Below are positions 35,316 to 44,000 of a stretch of 64,000 nt of DNA, piece after piece. A program made the position numbers and the translations under genes. Source of the stretch: Owenweeksia sp. TMED14. GTDB lineage: Bacteria; Bacteroidota; Bacteroidia; Flavobacteriales; Schleiferiaceae. The stretch is taken from contig CATIRS010000049.1 of NCBI GenBank assembly GCA_949529985.1, positions 1 to 64,000 on the forward strand, written 5' to 3'. The notes under the pieces are model-generated. The model searched no databases and was not told where the DNA came from. It worked only from the letters and a program-made list of their open reading frames with translations. Numbering within the stretch: position 1 is the first letter of the stretch; each line of letters opens with the position of its first letter.

Positions 35316-36221
35316 ATGACAAAAAAAATATTACTCACAGGAGGAACTGGAATGATAGGCTCAGAAATAATGAGAAAACTATTGTTACAAGGTCATAAAG
35401 TCCGCAATTTAAGCACTAAAAAATCTTCTGACTCTAATACTTTTTTTTGGAGTCCAAAAAAAAATGAAATAGACTTAGATGCCCTAGAAGGAATTGATAC
35501 AATAATTCATTTAGCAGGAGCTTCAATTTCTAAGCGATGGACTAAGAGTTATAAAAAAGAAATTCTATTCAGCCGTATACAGAGCACCAAAACATTGTTT
35601 AGTGCCATCTCTTCGCTACCCATGGATTTGAGGCCAAAAAGTCTTATTTGCGCTTCTGCAGTTGGCTTATACCCCAATGATAAAGACAAAATTTACGATG
35701 AAAATGATTCTGGCGGAGATGACTTTTTAGCGACAGTTGTAAATAAATGGGAAAAAGAAATATTTAAATCAGAAAGTCTAGGCTTAAGAGTTTGTTGCCT
35801 GCGAATTGGTATCGTCCTCGGCAAAAACGGAGGTATTCTTGGCACATTACTTCCATTTTTTAAATTAGGCCTAGGAAGTCCCCTTGGTGATGGAAAACAA
35901 TGGATGCCATGGATTCATATTTCTGATTTAGCATTTCAATTTTTATTCTTAGTAGATAATGCAAAACACAAAGGAATTTTCTTAGGAGTTGGAGTTAAGA
36001 GTGTTACAAATATGGAATTCAGCCAAACATTAGCCAGCAAAATAAATAGCCCATACTTCCTTCCTTCTATTCCAGCTTTTCTACTTTATTCTGTGTTGGG
36101 ATCTATGGCTGAATTAGCATTAATGAGCACAAGATGTTCTTCTCTTTTCTGGGAAAATGTCGATTTCAAATACAAATATGAAGATTTGAGTAGCGCCCTA
36201 GATGATATTTTGAAAAGTTGA
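35316..36221 (+). CDS. TIGR01777 family epimerase/oxidoreductase
   Basis: A 301-aa extended short-chain dehydrogenase of the YfcH/SULA type. ILLTGGTGMIGSEIMRKLLLQGHKV is the NAD(P)-binding Rossmann motif; IDTIIHLAGASISKRWT near 65 and CASAVGLYPNDKDKIYDEND near 115 (with the catalytic Ser/Tyr) are the family motifs, and GDGKQWMPWIHISDLAFQFLF near 195 closes the core. The reaction is unknown; in bacteria these proteins are linked to cell division or stress only by association. It is convergent with the ABC exporter gene. Confidence 0.88.
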   Translation: MTKKILLTGGTGMIGSEIMRKLLLQGHKVRNLSTKKSSDSNTFFWSPKKNEIDLDALEGIDTIIHLAGASISKRWTKSYKKEILFSRIQSTKTLFSAISSLPMDLRPKSLICASAVGLYPNDKDKIYDENDSGGDDFLATVVNKWEKEIFKSESLGLRVCCLRIGIVLGKNGGILGTLLPFFKLGLGSPLGDGKQWMPWIHISDLAFQFLFLVDNAKHKGIFLGVGVKSVTNMEFSQTLASKINSPYFLPSIPAFLLYSVLGSMAELALMSTRCSSLFWENVDFKYKYEDLSSALDDILKS

Positions 36222-36234
36222 TGTAATATCTGAT

Positions 36235-38025
36235 TTAAAAACCATCTCTCCCGAAGAATTGTTTTTCAAATAGATTTGTATAAAAACCTCCGGCTTTTAG
36301 AAGATCTTCGTGATTACCAATCTCAACTAATTTCCCTTTATCTAGAACAATAATTTGATCAGCATTTAATACAGTAGCTAGGCGGTGAGCAACAACAATT
36401 GAGGTTCTCCCTCTAGTCAAACTTCTCGTTGCTTGTTGAATCCATTTCTCCGCCTGCGAGTCAATACTAGATGTTGCTTCATCGAGAATTAAAAGTGCAG
36501 GATCTCTCAAATATGCTCTTAAAAATGCTAACAATTGACGCTGCCCCGTACTCAACATACCTCCTCTTTCTTTAACATCATAATCAAGACCACCAGGCAA
36601 GGAAATCAAAAACTCTTTTATACCCATACTTTCTGCAGCATCCCAGATTATATCGTCTGATATTTTACGATGAAGTGTAACGTTATTCCTGACACTATCA
36701 GAGAACAGAAATACATCTTGCTGGACTAAAGAAATATTTGTTCGAAGGGATTCTAAAGACCATTTATCTAATTCGATTCCGTCAAGACTGATTTTACCAT
36801 GTTGAATTGGATAATACCCAAGTAGCAAATGAACTAGAGTACTTTTCCCACTTCCAGTAGCTCCGACTAATGCGCATGTCTGACCCTCTGGTATGATAAA
36901 ATTTATATTGTTCAAAACCACTTCTTTTTGAGAGTAAGAAAAAGAAAGATTAGTCACTTCAACATTTCCCTGGACATTTTCTTTGCTAAATTCTCCTGAA
37001 ACTTCAGGCAGAGAATTGTCATTAATCAATTTCAAAACACGTTCACTTGCCACCATGCCCATCTGTAACGTATTGAATCTATCTGCTAATTGTCTTAATG
37101 GGCGATATAAAAGGTTAATAAAGACAATTAACGCTGTTAAGTCCCCGATAGTGACATCTCCTCCGTTTGAAGCTTTGAGGCCACCGTACCAAATAGCTAA
37201 TCCAATACTTAAGGCAGACAACATATCAATAAAAGGCAGAAAAAGTGAAAAATACCAAATACCTCTAATATTTGCATCTCGATGTTTGGCATTAATGATT
37301 TTAAATCTATCCGCTTCAATTTTTTCTCTAGTAAACAGTTGAACCACAGACATTCCGGTTAGTCGTTCCTGAACAAATGAATTAAGTGAAGCTACCTCAT
37401 TCCTTACATCTGTAAAAACAGCTTTGATATTACGTTGAAACCATCTTGTAGCAATATATAGTAGAGGGATTACACTTAAGGAAATAATAACCAACGATGG
37501 ATCAAATAGGAAAAACATGACACTAATCATGACTATTATTTTAAATAAATCTCCAAAAATCACTAATAAACCATTTGAAAATATTTCCGACATAGTCTCA
37601 ACATCGCTTACTGTCCTCGTAACTAAAGTTCCAATAGGTGTTTTATCAAAAAATGGAATCCTAAAATTTAATAAATGCCCAAATAATTTAATACGAATAT
37701 CCTTTATTACACGAGCTCCAAGATCATTAGTGGAATAGATGAAAATAAATTGTCCAATTGCCTCAAGAAATAAAGCCAAGAAAAGTAAAGCCATTGCATA
37801 CCACAACGTTACAAGGTCACCACCTTCCATTACAGCGCTATCGACACCATCACGAATCAAAATAGGACGAACTGTAGCAAGGAGACCTAGCAATATCGAA
37901 AGAATTAATGAAATAAATGTTTGCCCCTTATAAGGTTTAGCATAGGCAATGACCATGGATAAAACATTCCAATCAAATGCCTTCCCGGAGACAGAACTAC
38001 TAGTATTTGGCGACTTCACGCTCAT
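36235..38025 (-). CDS. ABC exporter, fused permease and ATPase (MsbA-like)
   Basis: About 596 aa. Six membrane helices occupy residues about 15-320. The ATPase half has Walker A LVGATGSGKSTLVHLLLG near 380, signature LSTGQRQLLAFLRAYLRDP near 485, Walker B ALLILDEATSSID near 510 and the H-loop SIVVAHRLATVL near 545. This is the MsbA/MdlB type that flips lipids or exports drugs; the substrate is not certain. The ATG at 38025 is preferred over one nine codons upstream. The start overlaps the end of truA by 26 bases, so truA is probably co-transcribed. Confidence 0.9.
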   Translation of the reverse strand: MSVKSPNTSSSVSGKAFDWNVLSMVIAYAKPYKGQTFISLILSILLGLLATVRPILIRDGVDSAVMEGGDLVTLWYAMALLFLALFLEAIGQFIFIYSTNDLGARVIKDIRIKLFGHLLNFRIPFFDKTPIGTLVTRTVSDVETMSEIFSNGLLVIFGDLFKIIVMISVMFFLFDPSLVIISLSVIPLLYIATRWFQRNIKAVFTDVRNEVASLNSFVQERLTGMSVVQLFTREKIEADRFKIINAKHRDANIRGIWYFSLFLPFIDMLSALSIGLAIWYGGLKASNGGDVTIGDLTALIVFINLLYRPLRQLADRFNTLQMGMVASERVLKLINDNSLPEVSGEFSKENVQGNVEVTNLSFSYSQKEVVLNNINFIIPEGQTCALVGATGSGKSTLVHLLLGYYPIQHGKISLDGIELDKWSLESLRTNISLVQQDVFLFSDSVRNNVTLHRKISDDIIWDAAESMGIKEFLISLPGGLDYDVKERGGMLSTGQRQLLAFLRAYLRDPALLILDEATSSIDSQAEKWIQQATRSLTRGRTSIVVAHRLATVLNADQIIVLDKGKLVEIGNHEDLLKAGGFYTNLFEKQFFGRDGF

Positions 38026-38782
38026 TAAAAGGAGATTTTGGGTATGAAACACCCATGAATATTAAACCGTTTGCTGGAGCAGAGTTACCTGATTCGGCTC
38101 TTTCACCTCCTAAAAGAAGAGATTCCCAGTCACTAAAATTTCTATGTCCATTTGCAGTTTCAACCATAGTACCTACTAAGGAACGAACCATATTTCTCAA
38201 GAAACGATTAGCCTTAATTTGAAAAGTAAGATTGTCATCTTGTTGAACCCAAGTTGCATGTCGTATTTGACAAATCATATTTGTATTATCGCTTCCTGAT
38301 CGAGCAAATGCAGAAAAGTCTTTTGCCTTTAATAAAGATGCAGCGCATTTATGAAGTAAAGAGTAATCCATATCTCTTCGATAATCCCAAATCATGTCAT
38401 TTCCAAAAGCAAATTTTCGATGTCGTATGGAATAACTATAAGCTCGAGACACAGCACTAAATCGAGCATGAAAGGTGCTATTAACTTTTATAATTTCATA
38501 GATCGATATTTTATTTGATAAAAATCGATTTAATCGAGAAACTATCTCAACAGGATCTATAATTTTAGAAGAATCAAAATGCGCCACATAGTTTAAAGCA
38601 TGAACACCAGTATCAGTTCTCCCGGCGCCTACTATCTTTACATCTTCTCTGAGAAGAGATTTTAATGCTATGTTTAGCTCACCTTGAACAGTTTTTTGTT
38701 CAGGTTGAAACTGCCAACCACTAAATGGTGAACCATGAAAAGCCAAGCGCATGGCATAACGATATGATTGAGAATTTTGCAT
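38000..38782 (-). CDS. truA: tRNA pseudouridine synthase A
   Basis: A 260-aa TruA. RLAFHGSPFSGWQFQPEQKTVQGELNIAL opens the catalytic domain, and the nucleophilic aspartate is in GAGRTDTGVHALNYVAHFD. ARFSAVSRAYSYSI and FLRNMVRSLVGTMVETANG follow in the C-terminal half. It modifies uridines 38-40 of the anticodon arm. The ATG at 38782 fits the family's N-terminus; an upstream extension would include the -7 box (38802-38795). It is divergent from the phosphodiesterase gene, whose start lies only four bases away. Confidence 0.94.
   Translation of the reverse strand: MQNSQSYRYAMRLAFHGSPFSGWQFQPEQKTVQGELNIALKSLLREDVKIVGAGRTDTGVHALNYVAHFDSSKIIDPVEIVSRLNRFLSNKISIYEIIKVNSTFHARFSAVSRAYSYSIRHRKFAFGNDMIWDYRRDMDYSLLHKCAASLLKAKDFSAFARSGSDNTNMICQIRHATWVQQDDNLTFQIKANRFLRNMVRSLVGTMVETANGHRNFSDWESLLLGGERAESGNSAPANGLIFMGVSYPKSPFNEREVAKY
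38763..38770 (+). promoter_or_regulatory. possible -7 promoter box of the phosphodiesterase gene, inside truA
   Basis: TATGATTG matches TAnnTTTG at all but one fixed position, 16 bases before the ATG at 38787. It lies within truA codons. If used, the transcript would start near 38774, left of the truA start site, giving an antisense 5' overlap. Confidence 0.35.
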
Positions 38783-38786
38783 AATT

Positions 38787-39308
38787 ATGAAGAACAAAGG
38801 TACATCGTTAAGTATTCTATTACTTTCCGACACTCATGGCTTTATTGATGACGACATTTTAAAATATGCTAGAGATGCGGACGAAGTATGGCATGCTGGC
38901 GATATCGGGGACTTAACCGTGATAGACTCTTTAAAAAAGATAAAGCCTCTTTATATGGTTCATGGCAATATTGATAGCGGAATTATAAGAAGGGAAGTCC
39001 CTGCAGAGCAATATTTTGAAAGACTTGGTGTGAAAATATTCATTATTCACATAGGAGGTTATGCCGGACGAATCCCTAAGAGTCTTCGTGAAAAAATCAA
39101 TTCTAGGCCAACTGATTTGCTGATATGTGGACACTCGCATATACTTCGTGCTGGTCACGAACCTAGTGGACTTCTATGTCTAAACCCAGGAGCGGCAGGA
39201 CACCATGGATTCCATAGGACCCGCACAATGATGCGCTTTGAAATAAGTGATAATAAGGTTAAAAACCTGTCTGTTATTGAACTCGGAAAAAGAGGTGTGT
39301 TTACTTAG
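38787..39308 (+). CDS. metallophosphoesterase, YfcE/MJ0936 family
   Basis: A 173-aa calcineurin-like phosphodiesterase. The metal-binding motifs are complete: LLLSDTHG near residue 14, VWHAGDIGD near 36, VHGNIDSG near 57, IHIGG near 85, and CGHSHILRAG near 112. Small members of this family hydrolyse phosphodiester bonds of unknown physiological substrates. The 3' end overlaps the convergent DUF4293 gene by eight bases. The start is four bases from the divergent truA start. Confidence 0.88.
   Translation: MKNKGTSLSILLLSDTHGFIDDDILKYARDADEVWHAGDIGDLTVIDSLKKIKPLYMVHGNIDSGIIRREVPAEQYFERLGVKIFIIHIGGYAGRIPKSLREKINSRPTDLLICGHSHILRAGHEPSGLLCLNPGAAGHHGFHRTRTMMRFEISDNKVKNLSVIELGKRGVFT
38795..38802 (-). 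promoter_or_regulatory. -7 promoter box of truA, inside the phosphodiesterase gene
   Basis: On the minus strand TACCTTTG matches TAnnTTTG exactly, 12 bases before the truA ATG. It lies inside the first codons of the divergent gene that starts at 38787. Transcription would start near 38791. Confidence 0.55.
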
Positions 39309-39675
39309 AACGAAACCGATCTGCTGAATTAACATTTTTCTCGTCTTTCTGAATCGAACGGTTTGCCAATGCCATAAAAACAACAGCCATTAAAGGAGCT
39401 GAAAGGATAATGAAATTATTATTAGGAATCTCATTTCCCGAAAGTTGAAAAATTGGATAGATAATTAATCCTTCAAGAAAAAAAGCGATAATAATAACAA
39501 TACGATTAATAATAAACTGTCTTTTCCTAAATCGAAAATAAGTAATATTGGCAAAAAGAAGAGCTACTCCGAGCCCAGCAACTAATGCTTCTGTGTTACT
39601 TGGATCATAAACTCCTATTGAGAAAAAAGCCATTGCCCCAAGGAGCATGTAAATTGTTTGAATTCTTTGCCACAT
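39301..39675 (-). CDS. DUF4293 domain-containing membrane protein
   Basis: A 124-aa protein starting MWQRIQTIYMLLGAMAFF, the conserved opening of DUF4293. Four hydrophobic segments (about 8-22, 33-50, 58-78, 88-108) make it an inner-membrane protein of unknown function restricted to Bacteroidota. In this phylum it is commonly found beside rho, as here, where rho is divergent. The ATG at 39675 is chosen because the upstream extension lacks similarity to the family and enters the rho leader. Confidence 0.8.
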   Translation of the reverse strand: MWQRIQTIYMLLGAMAFFSIGVYDPSNTEALVAGLGVALLFANITYFRFRKRQFIINRIVIIIAFFLEGLIIYPIFQLSGNEIPNNNFIILSAPLMAVVFMALANRSIQKDEKNVNSADRFRSK

Positions 39676-39702
39676 AATACATTGCAATTTCGGATTTTTT
39701 TG

Positions 39703-39710
39703 TACTATTG
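39703..39710 (+). promoter_or_regulatory. possible -7 promoter box of rho
   Basis: TACTATTG matches TAnnTTTG at all but one position. A TTG at 39682-39684 lies 18 bases upstream, within the accepted spacing for a -33 element. It would give a leader of about 80 bases before the rho ATG (39796). The rest of this region (39676-39795) holds no recognisable gene. Confidence 0.35.
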
Positions 39711-39795
39711 CAACACTACTAGTGTAAAAACTTTCCACACTGAAAAAATTAAGTGTGAATAAAAATTTCTCAGAATACAGTACTCCAAAATTTTT

Positions 39796-41427
39796 ATGGC
39801 TACAAATCAAGATATAGAGGGTCTAAAATTACCCGAACTCAAACAAATAGGTGAAACTCTTGGCATATCGAAGGTTAGATCTATGCGAAAGCCTGAACTA
39901 GTAAATGCAATTAAAGCATTTCAAGTAAACAAGGGAAACAATGAAGTCAAACATGACCCCCTAAAACCTGTAATAAAAGAAAAAGTTTTAGTTAAGACTA
40001 AAATTGATAAATCTGGTAACTCAGAAATGATCAATAAGGGAGTATCCGAAAATGATGAAAGCGCTTCAAAAGAGGAGCATGCTGGAAATATAGGGCTCCA
40101 TCAACAAGTTACTGACTCAAATGACAAGCTAGTCCGACCTGCACGAAAAAACACGAATAGAAAACCAGATCATATTCATCGAACTGAGCGTCCTGAAAGA
40201 CTTCCAAGATCCGAACATGCTGAACGAACTCCAAGGCCAGATCGTTCAGAAAGAAACCCAAGAATAGAGCGCCCTGAAAGAATCCAAAGACCAGAGCGCA
40301 GGGAATACGAATTCGAAGGAATTATACCGACAGAGGGAGTGGTAGAAATGATGCCAGATAATTTTGCATTTTTAAGATCTTCAGACTATAATTACCTGAA
40401 CTCGCCTGATGATGTTTATATATCGGTTCAACAAGTCAAACAATTTGGACTCAAGACCGGAGATACCGTTCGCGGTGAAGTTCGTCCACCAAGAGAAGGG
40501 GAAAAGTTTTTTCCGCTAACACGAGTTGTCTCAATAAATGGCCGTGAGCCCGATTTCATTAGAGACAGGGTTTCATTTGAGCATTTAACACCTCTATTCC
40601 CAGAAGAAAAGTTTACTCTAACCGGTCGAAAAAGCACTCTTTCCACAAGAGTAATTGATCTTTTTTCACCAATTGGAAAAGGACAACGAGGATTAATAGT
40701 TGCTCAACCTAAAACTGGAAAAACAACGTTGCTTAAAGAAGTTGCTAATGCAATTGCAGCAAATCATCCTGAAGCTTATATGATTATACTTCTCATTGAT
40801 GAGAGACCTGAAGAAGTTACAGATATGGCCAGAAATGTGAATGCGGAAGTCGTTGCCTCTACTTTTGACGAGCCTGCTGAGCGTCACGTTAGGGTGGCGA
40901 ATATTGTTCTAGAAAAAGCAAAGAGACTAGTAGAATGCGGACATGATGTTATCATATTATTGGATTCAATAACGAGGCTAGCGAGAGCCTACAATACTGT
41001 TAGTCCGGCATCAGGGAAAGTTTTATCTGGGGGGGTCGATGCAAATGCGTTACATCGTCCGAAAAGATTTTTTGGAGCAGCTCGAAATATTGAAAATGGT
41101 GGATCCTTAACGATACTTGCCACTGCATTAATCGAGACAGGATCAAAAATGGATGAAGTCATCTATGAAGAGTTTAAAGGAACTGGAAATATGGAAATGC
41201 AACTCGATAGAAAAATTTCTAATCGAAGAATATACCCTGCTATTGATCTGATTGCGTCGGGTACTAGAAAAGAAGATCTTTTACTATCTAGTGAAATCCT
41301 TTCTAGAATGTATATTCTCAGAAGACACCTAGCTGATATGACTCCTGTTGAAGCGATGCAATTTTTACATGATAGAATGAGTAAAACCATAAATAATGAG
41401 GAATTCTTAATATCAATGAATTCATAG
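39796..41427 (+). CDS. rho: transcription termination factor Rho
   Basis: A 543-aa Rho, longer than the E. coli protein (419 aa) because of an insert. Residues 1-45 are the Rho_N helical domain ([30 protein letters not shown]). About 46-180 is a charged, disordered insert with reiterated RPER/ERxPR motifs. The cold-shock RNA-binding fold follows (about 180-260: [21 protein letters not shown]). The ATPase motor has P-loop AQPKTGKTT near 301, Walker [17 protein letters not shown] near 385 and [20 protein letters not shown] with the R/Q-loop. It terminates untranslated transcripts. Basic inserts at this place are known in Bacteroidota Rho. Confidence 0.96.
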   Translation: MATNQDIEGLKLPELKQIGETLGISKVRSMRKPELVNAIKAFQVNKGNNEVKHDPLKPVIKEKVLVKTKIDKSGNSEMINKGVSENDESASKEEHAGNIGLHQQVTDSNDKLVRPARKNTNRKPDHIHRTERPERLPRSEHAERTPRPDRSERNPRIERPERIQRPERREYEFEGIIPTEGVVEMMPDNFAFLRSSDYNYLNSPDDVYISVQQVKQFGLKTGDTVRGEVRPPREGEKFFPLTRVVSINGREPDFIRDRVSFEHLTPLFPEEKFTLTGRKSTLSTRVIDLFSPIGKGQRGLIVAQPKTGKTTLLKEVANAIAANHPEAYMIILLIDERPEEVTDMARNVNAEVVASTFDEPAERHVRVANIVLEKAKRLVECGHDVIILLDSITRLARAYNTVSPASGKVLSGGVDANALHRPKRFFGAARNIENGGSLTILATALIETGSKMDEVIYEEFKGTGNMEMQLDRKISNRRIYPAIDLIASGTRKEDLLLSSEILSRMYILRRHLADMTPVEAMQFLHDRMSKTINNEEFLISMNS

Positions 41428-41513
41428 CTCAGTAATCTCGTTTTCCTTTTTATTAAATTAAAATCTCAATTTATTTTTTTTTAATTTAGCGCTATAGATT
41501 GTATTCAAAATTT

Positions 41514-41521
41514 TACCTTTA
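41514..41521 (+). promoter_or_regulatory. -7 promoter box of pyrR-pyrB
   Basis: TACCTTTA matches TAnnTTTG at all but the last base and ends six bases before the pyrR ATG at 41528. That leaves no room for a leader attenuator of the Bacillus PyrR type, so regulation by RNA binding in the 5' leader is unlikely here. Confidence 0.45.
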
Positions 41522-41527
41522 GACTAG

Positions 41528-42082
41528 ATGCTACCTAAAATTTTCTTGAATTCTCGGGAAAGTAATATTACACTAAATAGAATTTGTTGTCAACTCAATG
41601 AAAAGCATTACCCTTGGAACAATAGCGTGATTGTAGGGCTACAGCCCCGCGGGGTAGAACTCGCAAATGTGATTCTTAAAAGATTAAAAAATGATTTCCT
41701 AATAAATGATATACCTTTTGGACTCCTAGATAGTACTTTTCATCGCGATGACTTTAGAAGGCGCAAACAACCAATTATTGCCAAACCAAATAAAATGCCA
41801 ATTCTAATCGAAGGAAAGCGTTTAATCCTTGTTGACGATGTTTTGTACACTGGCAGATCAGTTCGAGCAGCATTAGATGCACTAGGCGACTACGGCAGGC
41901 CATTAAAAATTGAGCTTTGTGTTTTAATTGATCGTAGATTTTCACGTGAGCTTCCAATCCAACCAGATTATTCTGGCCATCGAGTAGATGCAATAGCTGA
42001 TGAACGTGTCACCTTAGATTGGTCTGATAATGACTCACCAGAAGTATTGATTGAAAATCCTCCCCATGCTTCAGAGCTCTAA
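41528..42082 (+). CDS. pyrR: bifunctional PyrR-type uracil phosphoribosyltransferase/regulator
   Basis: A 184-aa PRTase-fold protein. VGLQPRGVELANVIL near residue 38 and the PRPP-binding loop RLILVDDVLYTGRSVRAALDAL near 97-118 are the PyrR signature, and LIDRRFSRELPIQPDYSGHRVDAI follows near 137-160. In Gram-positive bacteria it controls pyr mRNA and also makes UMP from uracil; here the short leader suggests only the enzymatic role or another mode. pyrB follows with a 17-base overlap. Confidence 0.92.
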   Translation: MLPKIFLNSRESNITLNRICCQLNEKHYPWNNSVIVGLQPRGVELANVILKRLKNDFLINDIPFGLLDSTFHRDDFRRRKQPIIAKPNKMPILIEGKRLILVDDVLYTGRSVRAALDALGDYGRPLKIELCVLIDRRFSRELPIQPDYSGHRVDAIADERVTLDWSDNDSPEVLIENPPHASEL

Positions 42083-43007
42083 TCTAAGCACAACTAATCT
42101 ATTAGGAATTAAGGATCTGACTCCTCAAGATATCAATTTAATTTTCAGCTGGACCAAACAGTTCAAGGAAGTCATTAACCGTCCAATAAAAAAAGTTCCC
42201 TCACTTCGTGATATAACTATAGCCAACCTCTTTTTTGAGAATTCCACGAGAACAAGATTAAGTTTCGAACTTGCAGAAAAACGTCTCTCTGCTGATGTGA
42301 TAAATTTTTCTGCTTCAAGTTCTTCATTAAATAAAGGTGAATCACTTGTCGATACTGTAAATAACATTCTTGCTATGCAAGTAGATTTTATTGTTTTACG
42401 ACACCCGGAGCCTGGCGCTGCCAAATTTATAAGTCAACGTGTTAATGCTCAAATTATTAATGCTGGTGATGGCACGCATGAACATCCGACACAGGCTCTA
42501 TTAGATGCGTTTTCAATTCAAGAAAAGTTTAAAGATTTAAAGAATAAGCGGATAGTAATTGTAGGAGACATTTTGCATTCACGAGTCGCAATAAGCAATA
42601 TTTTTTGTCTACAAAAACTAGGAGCACAAGTTGCTTTGTGTGCCCCCCTTTCGCTATTGCCAAGAAATATCCATTCTCTTGGAGTCGAAGTAATAACTAA
42701 TATTAATGAGGCTTTAGAATGGGCAGACGTAGCGAATATACTTCGAGTTCAACACGAAAGGATGGATAAATCATATTTTCCTTCTATCCGTGAATATCAA
42801 TTGAGGTACGGCATAACAATGGAGAGATTGGAGACATTAAATAACATCCCCTTGATAATGCATCCCGGTCCAATAAATAGAGGTGTCGAAATATCTTCTG
42901 AAGTAGCAGACTCAAAATATTCTTTAATTCTGAATCAAGTTGAAAATGGAGTAGCCGTGAGAATGGCCGTACTCTATTTATTAGCTTCACAAGGTCATAA
43001 TTCATAA
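42066..43007 (+). CDS. pyrB: aspartate carbamoyltransferase catalytic subunit
   Basis: A 313-aa ATCase. The carbamoyl-phosphate-binding motif FFENSTRTRLSFELAEKRL is near residue 55, SLNKGESLVDTVNNI near 80, the HPEPGAA segment near 112, DGTHEHPTQALLDAFSI near 138, VGDILHSRVAISN near 168 and HPGPINRGVEIS near 270. It makes carbamoyl aspartate in pyrimidine synthesis. The ATG at 42066 is preferred over an in-frame TTG at 42051. No pyrI regulatory subunit is adjacent. The stop is followed by the STAS-like gene after five bases. Confidence 0.95.
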   Translation: MLQSSNLSTTNLLGIKDLTPQDINLIFSWTKQFKEVINRPIKKVPSLRDITIANLFFENSTRTRLSFELAEKRLSADVINFSASSSSLNKGESLVDTVNNILAMQVDFIVLRHPEPGAAKFISQRVNAQIINAGDGTHEHPTQALLDAFSIQEKFKDLKNKRIVIVGDILHSRVAISNIFCLQKLGAQVALCAPLSLLPRNIHSLGVEVITNINEALEWADVANILRVQHERMDKSYFPSIREYQLRYGITMERLETLNNIPLIMHPGPINRGVEISSEVADSKYSLILNQVENGVAVRMAVLYLLASQGHNS

Positions 43008-43012
43008 TAGCT

Positions 43013-43351
43013 ATGTCTTATAAAGTTGAAATAAAATCAAGCCACTTATATATCAACTTTGGTGAAGATGCATATACCCCTCAAGATCTAGAAGAGCTAA
43101 AAATTATTCTTTCAAAGCATAACAAAAGGCATATCATTTTAAATTTATTAATGGTGGAAGAACTTAATAATATTAATTTTTTGAGAAATCATCAAATAGA
43201 AAAATTAGAGAATGATCTAAGCTTCATTATAATCATTCGAGAAAGTCTCATGACTCTTTTTGATGAAGACATGCCCCTTGTTCCCACATTACAAGAGGCA
43301 ATTGACTTCTTCAATATGGATGAAATGCAAAGAAAGCTTATGACCGAATGA
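43013..43351 (+). CDS. STAS-like small protein downstream of pyrB
   Basis: A 112-aa protein without signal or membrane segments. The alternating sheet-helix pattern (VEIKSSHLYINFG, RHIILNLLMVEELNNINFLRNH, LSFIIIIRESL, LVPTLQEAIDFFNMDEMQRKL) resembles the anti-sigma-antagonist-like proteins that accompany ribonuclease Z in Flavobacteriia, which end with the same VPTLQEA...MEEIQR-type tail. No phosphorylatable DSG serine is present. The function is unknown. The usual rnz neighbour is replaced here by a secreted protein gene. Confidence 0.65.
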   Translation: MSYKVEIKSSHLYINFGEDAYTPQDLEELKIILSKHNKRHIILNLLMVEELNNINFLRNHQIEKLENDLSFIIIIRESLMTLFDEDMPLVPTLQEAIDFFNMDEMQRKLMTE

Positions 43352-43989
43352 AAATTCTCATACTTTTATTATTATCGTCACAAATATCTTTTGCGCAAAA
43401 TATTATTTCAGAACAACTGTCAGATGACATCAGAAATAATTCTCTCGAAATAGAAAAAACATATTCAAATCTAAATAATTATCCACTAAAAATTAAAATT
43501 AGTGGTTTTCAAGTAGAGATTATACTTGGAAAGTATAACATAATAAAAGAAACCGCAATAGGTAACCTCATTGGTTTTAATATTAACACTTCTTTAAATT
43601 CTCATTTCTCAACTGGCTTTTTTCTTCAAAATTTCAGAGAAAAAACAGAAAACGCTCAAGAAGTAATTTTAAGCAAAGACATGATGAATTATGGTGCCAT
43701 TCATCTGATTTGGGCCTTATTTGGGGCAGATAGCAAGTGGGATCTAGGAGCGATGTCTGCTTATGGGTTTTCTTGGGGGGAATATCTCGAAACTTCGATT
43801 AATCAGAGGACTAAATTCAAAGTATTTCAGCCCGCATTTCGAGTCTTTGGACTAATAAGGCTTAATAAAGTATTCAAATCAGATTATTTATTACCCACTG
43901 AAATAACTTTTGGTCCTCAAATAATACTGGATAAACGTTCAGGAAAAGTCCGAAATAGTTGGACATTTAATACTAGCATCTCTATATAA
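43348..43989 (+). CDS. exported protein of unknown function, possible outer-membrane beta barrel
   Basis: A 213-aa protein with a signal peptide (MKILILLLLSSQISFAQ, cleavage before QN). The mature part alternates hydrophobic and polar residues in strands rich in aromatic residues (LKIKISGFQVEIILGKYNII, STGFFLQNFRE, WDLGAMSAYGFSWGEY, TEITFGPQIIL, SWTFNTSISI). This pattern and the short aromatic C-terminus suggest a small barrel, which is inference. I do not recognise a family. It overlaps the STAS-like gene by ATGA, so it is part of the pyrR-pyrB transcript. Confidence 0.6.
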   Translation: MKILILLLLSSQISFAQNIISEQLSDDIRNNSLEIEKTYSNLNNYPLKIKISGFQVEIILGKYNIIKETAIGNLIGFNINTSLNSHFSTGFFLQNFREKTENAQEVILSKDMMNYGAIHLIWALFGADSKWDLGAMSAYGFSWGEYLETSINQRTKFKVFQPAFRVFGLIRLNKVFKSDYLLPTEITFGPQIILDKRSGKVRNSWTFNTSISI

Positions 43990-44000
43990 AAAAAATCTAT

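Noticed and set aside
40170..40310. Short tandem-like repeat inside rho
   Set aside because: It encodes the RPER-rich disordered insert and is irregular at the DNA level, so it is protein low complexity, not a mobile or CRISPR-type repeat.
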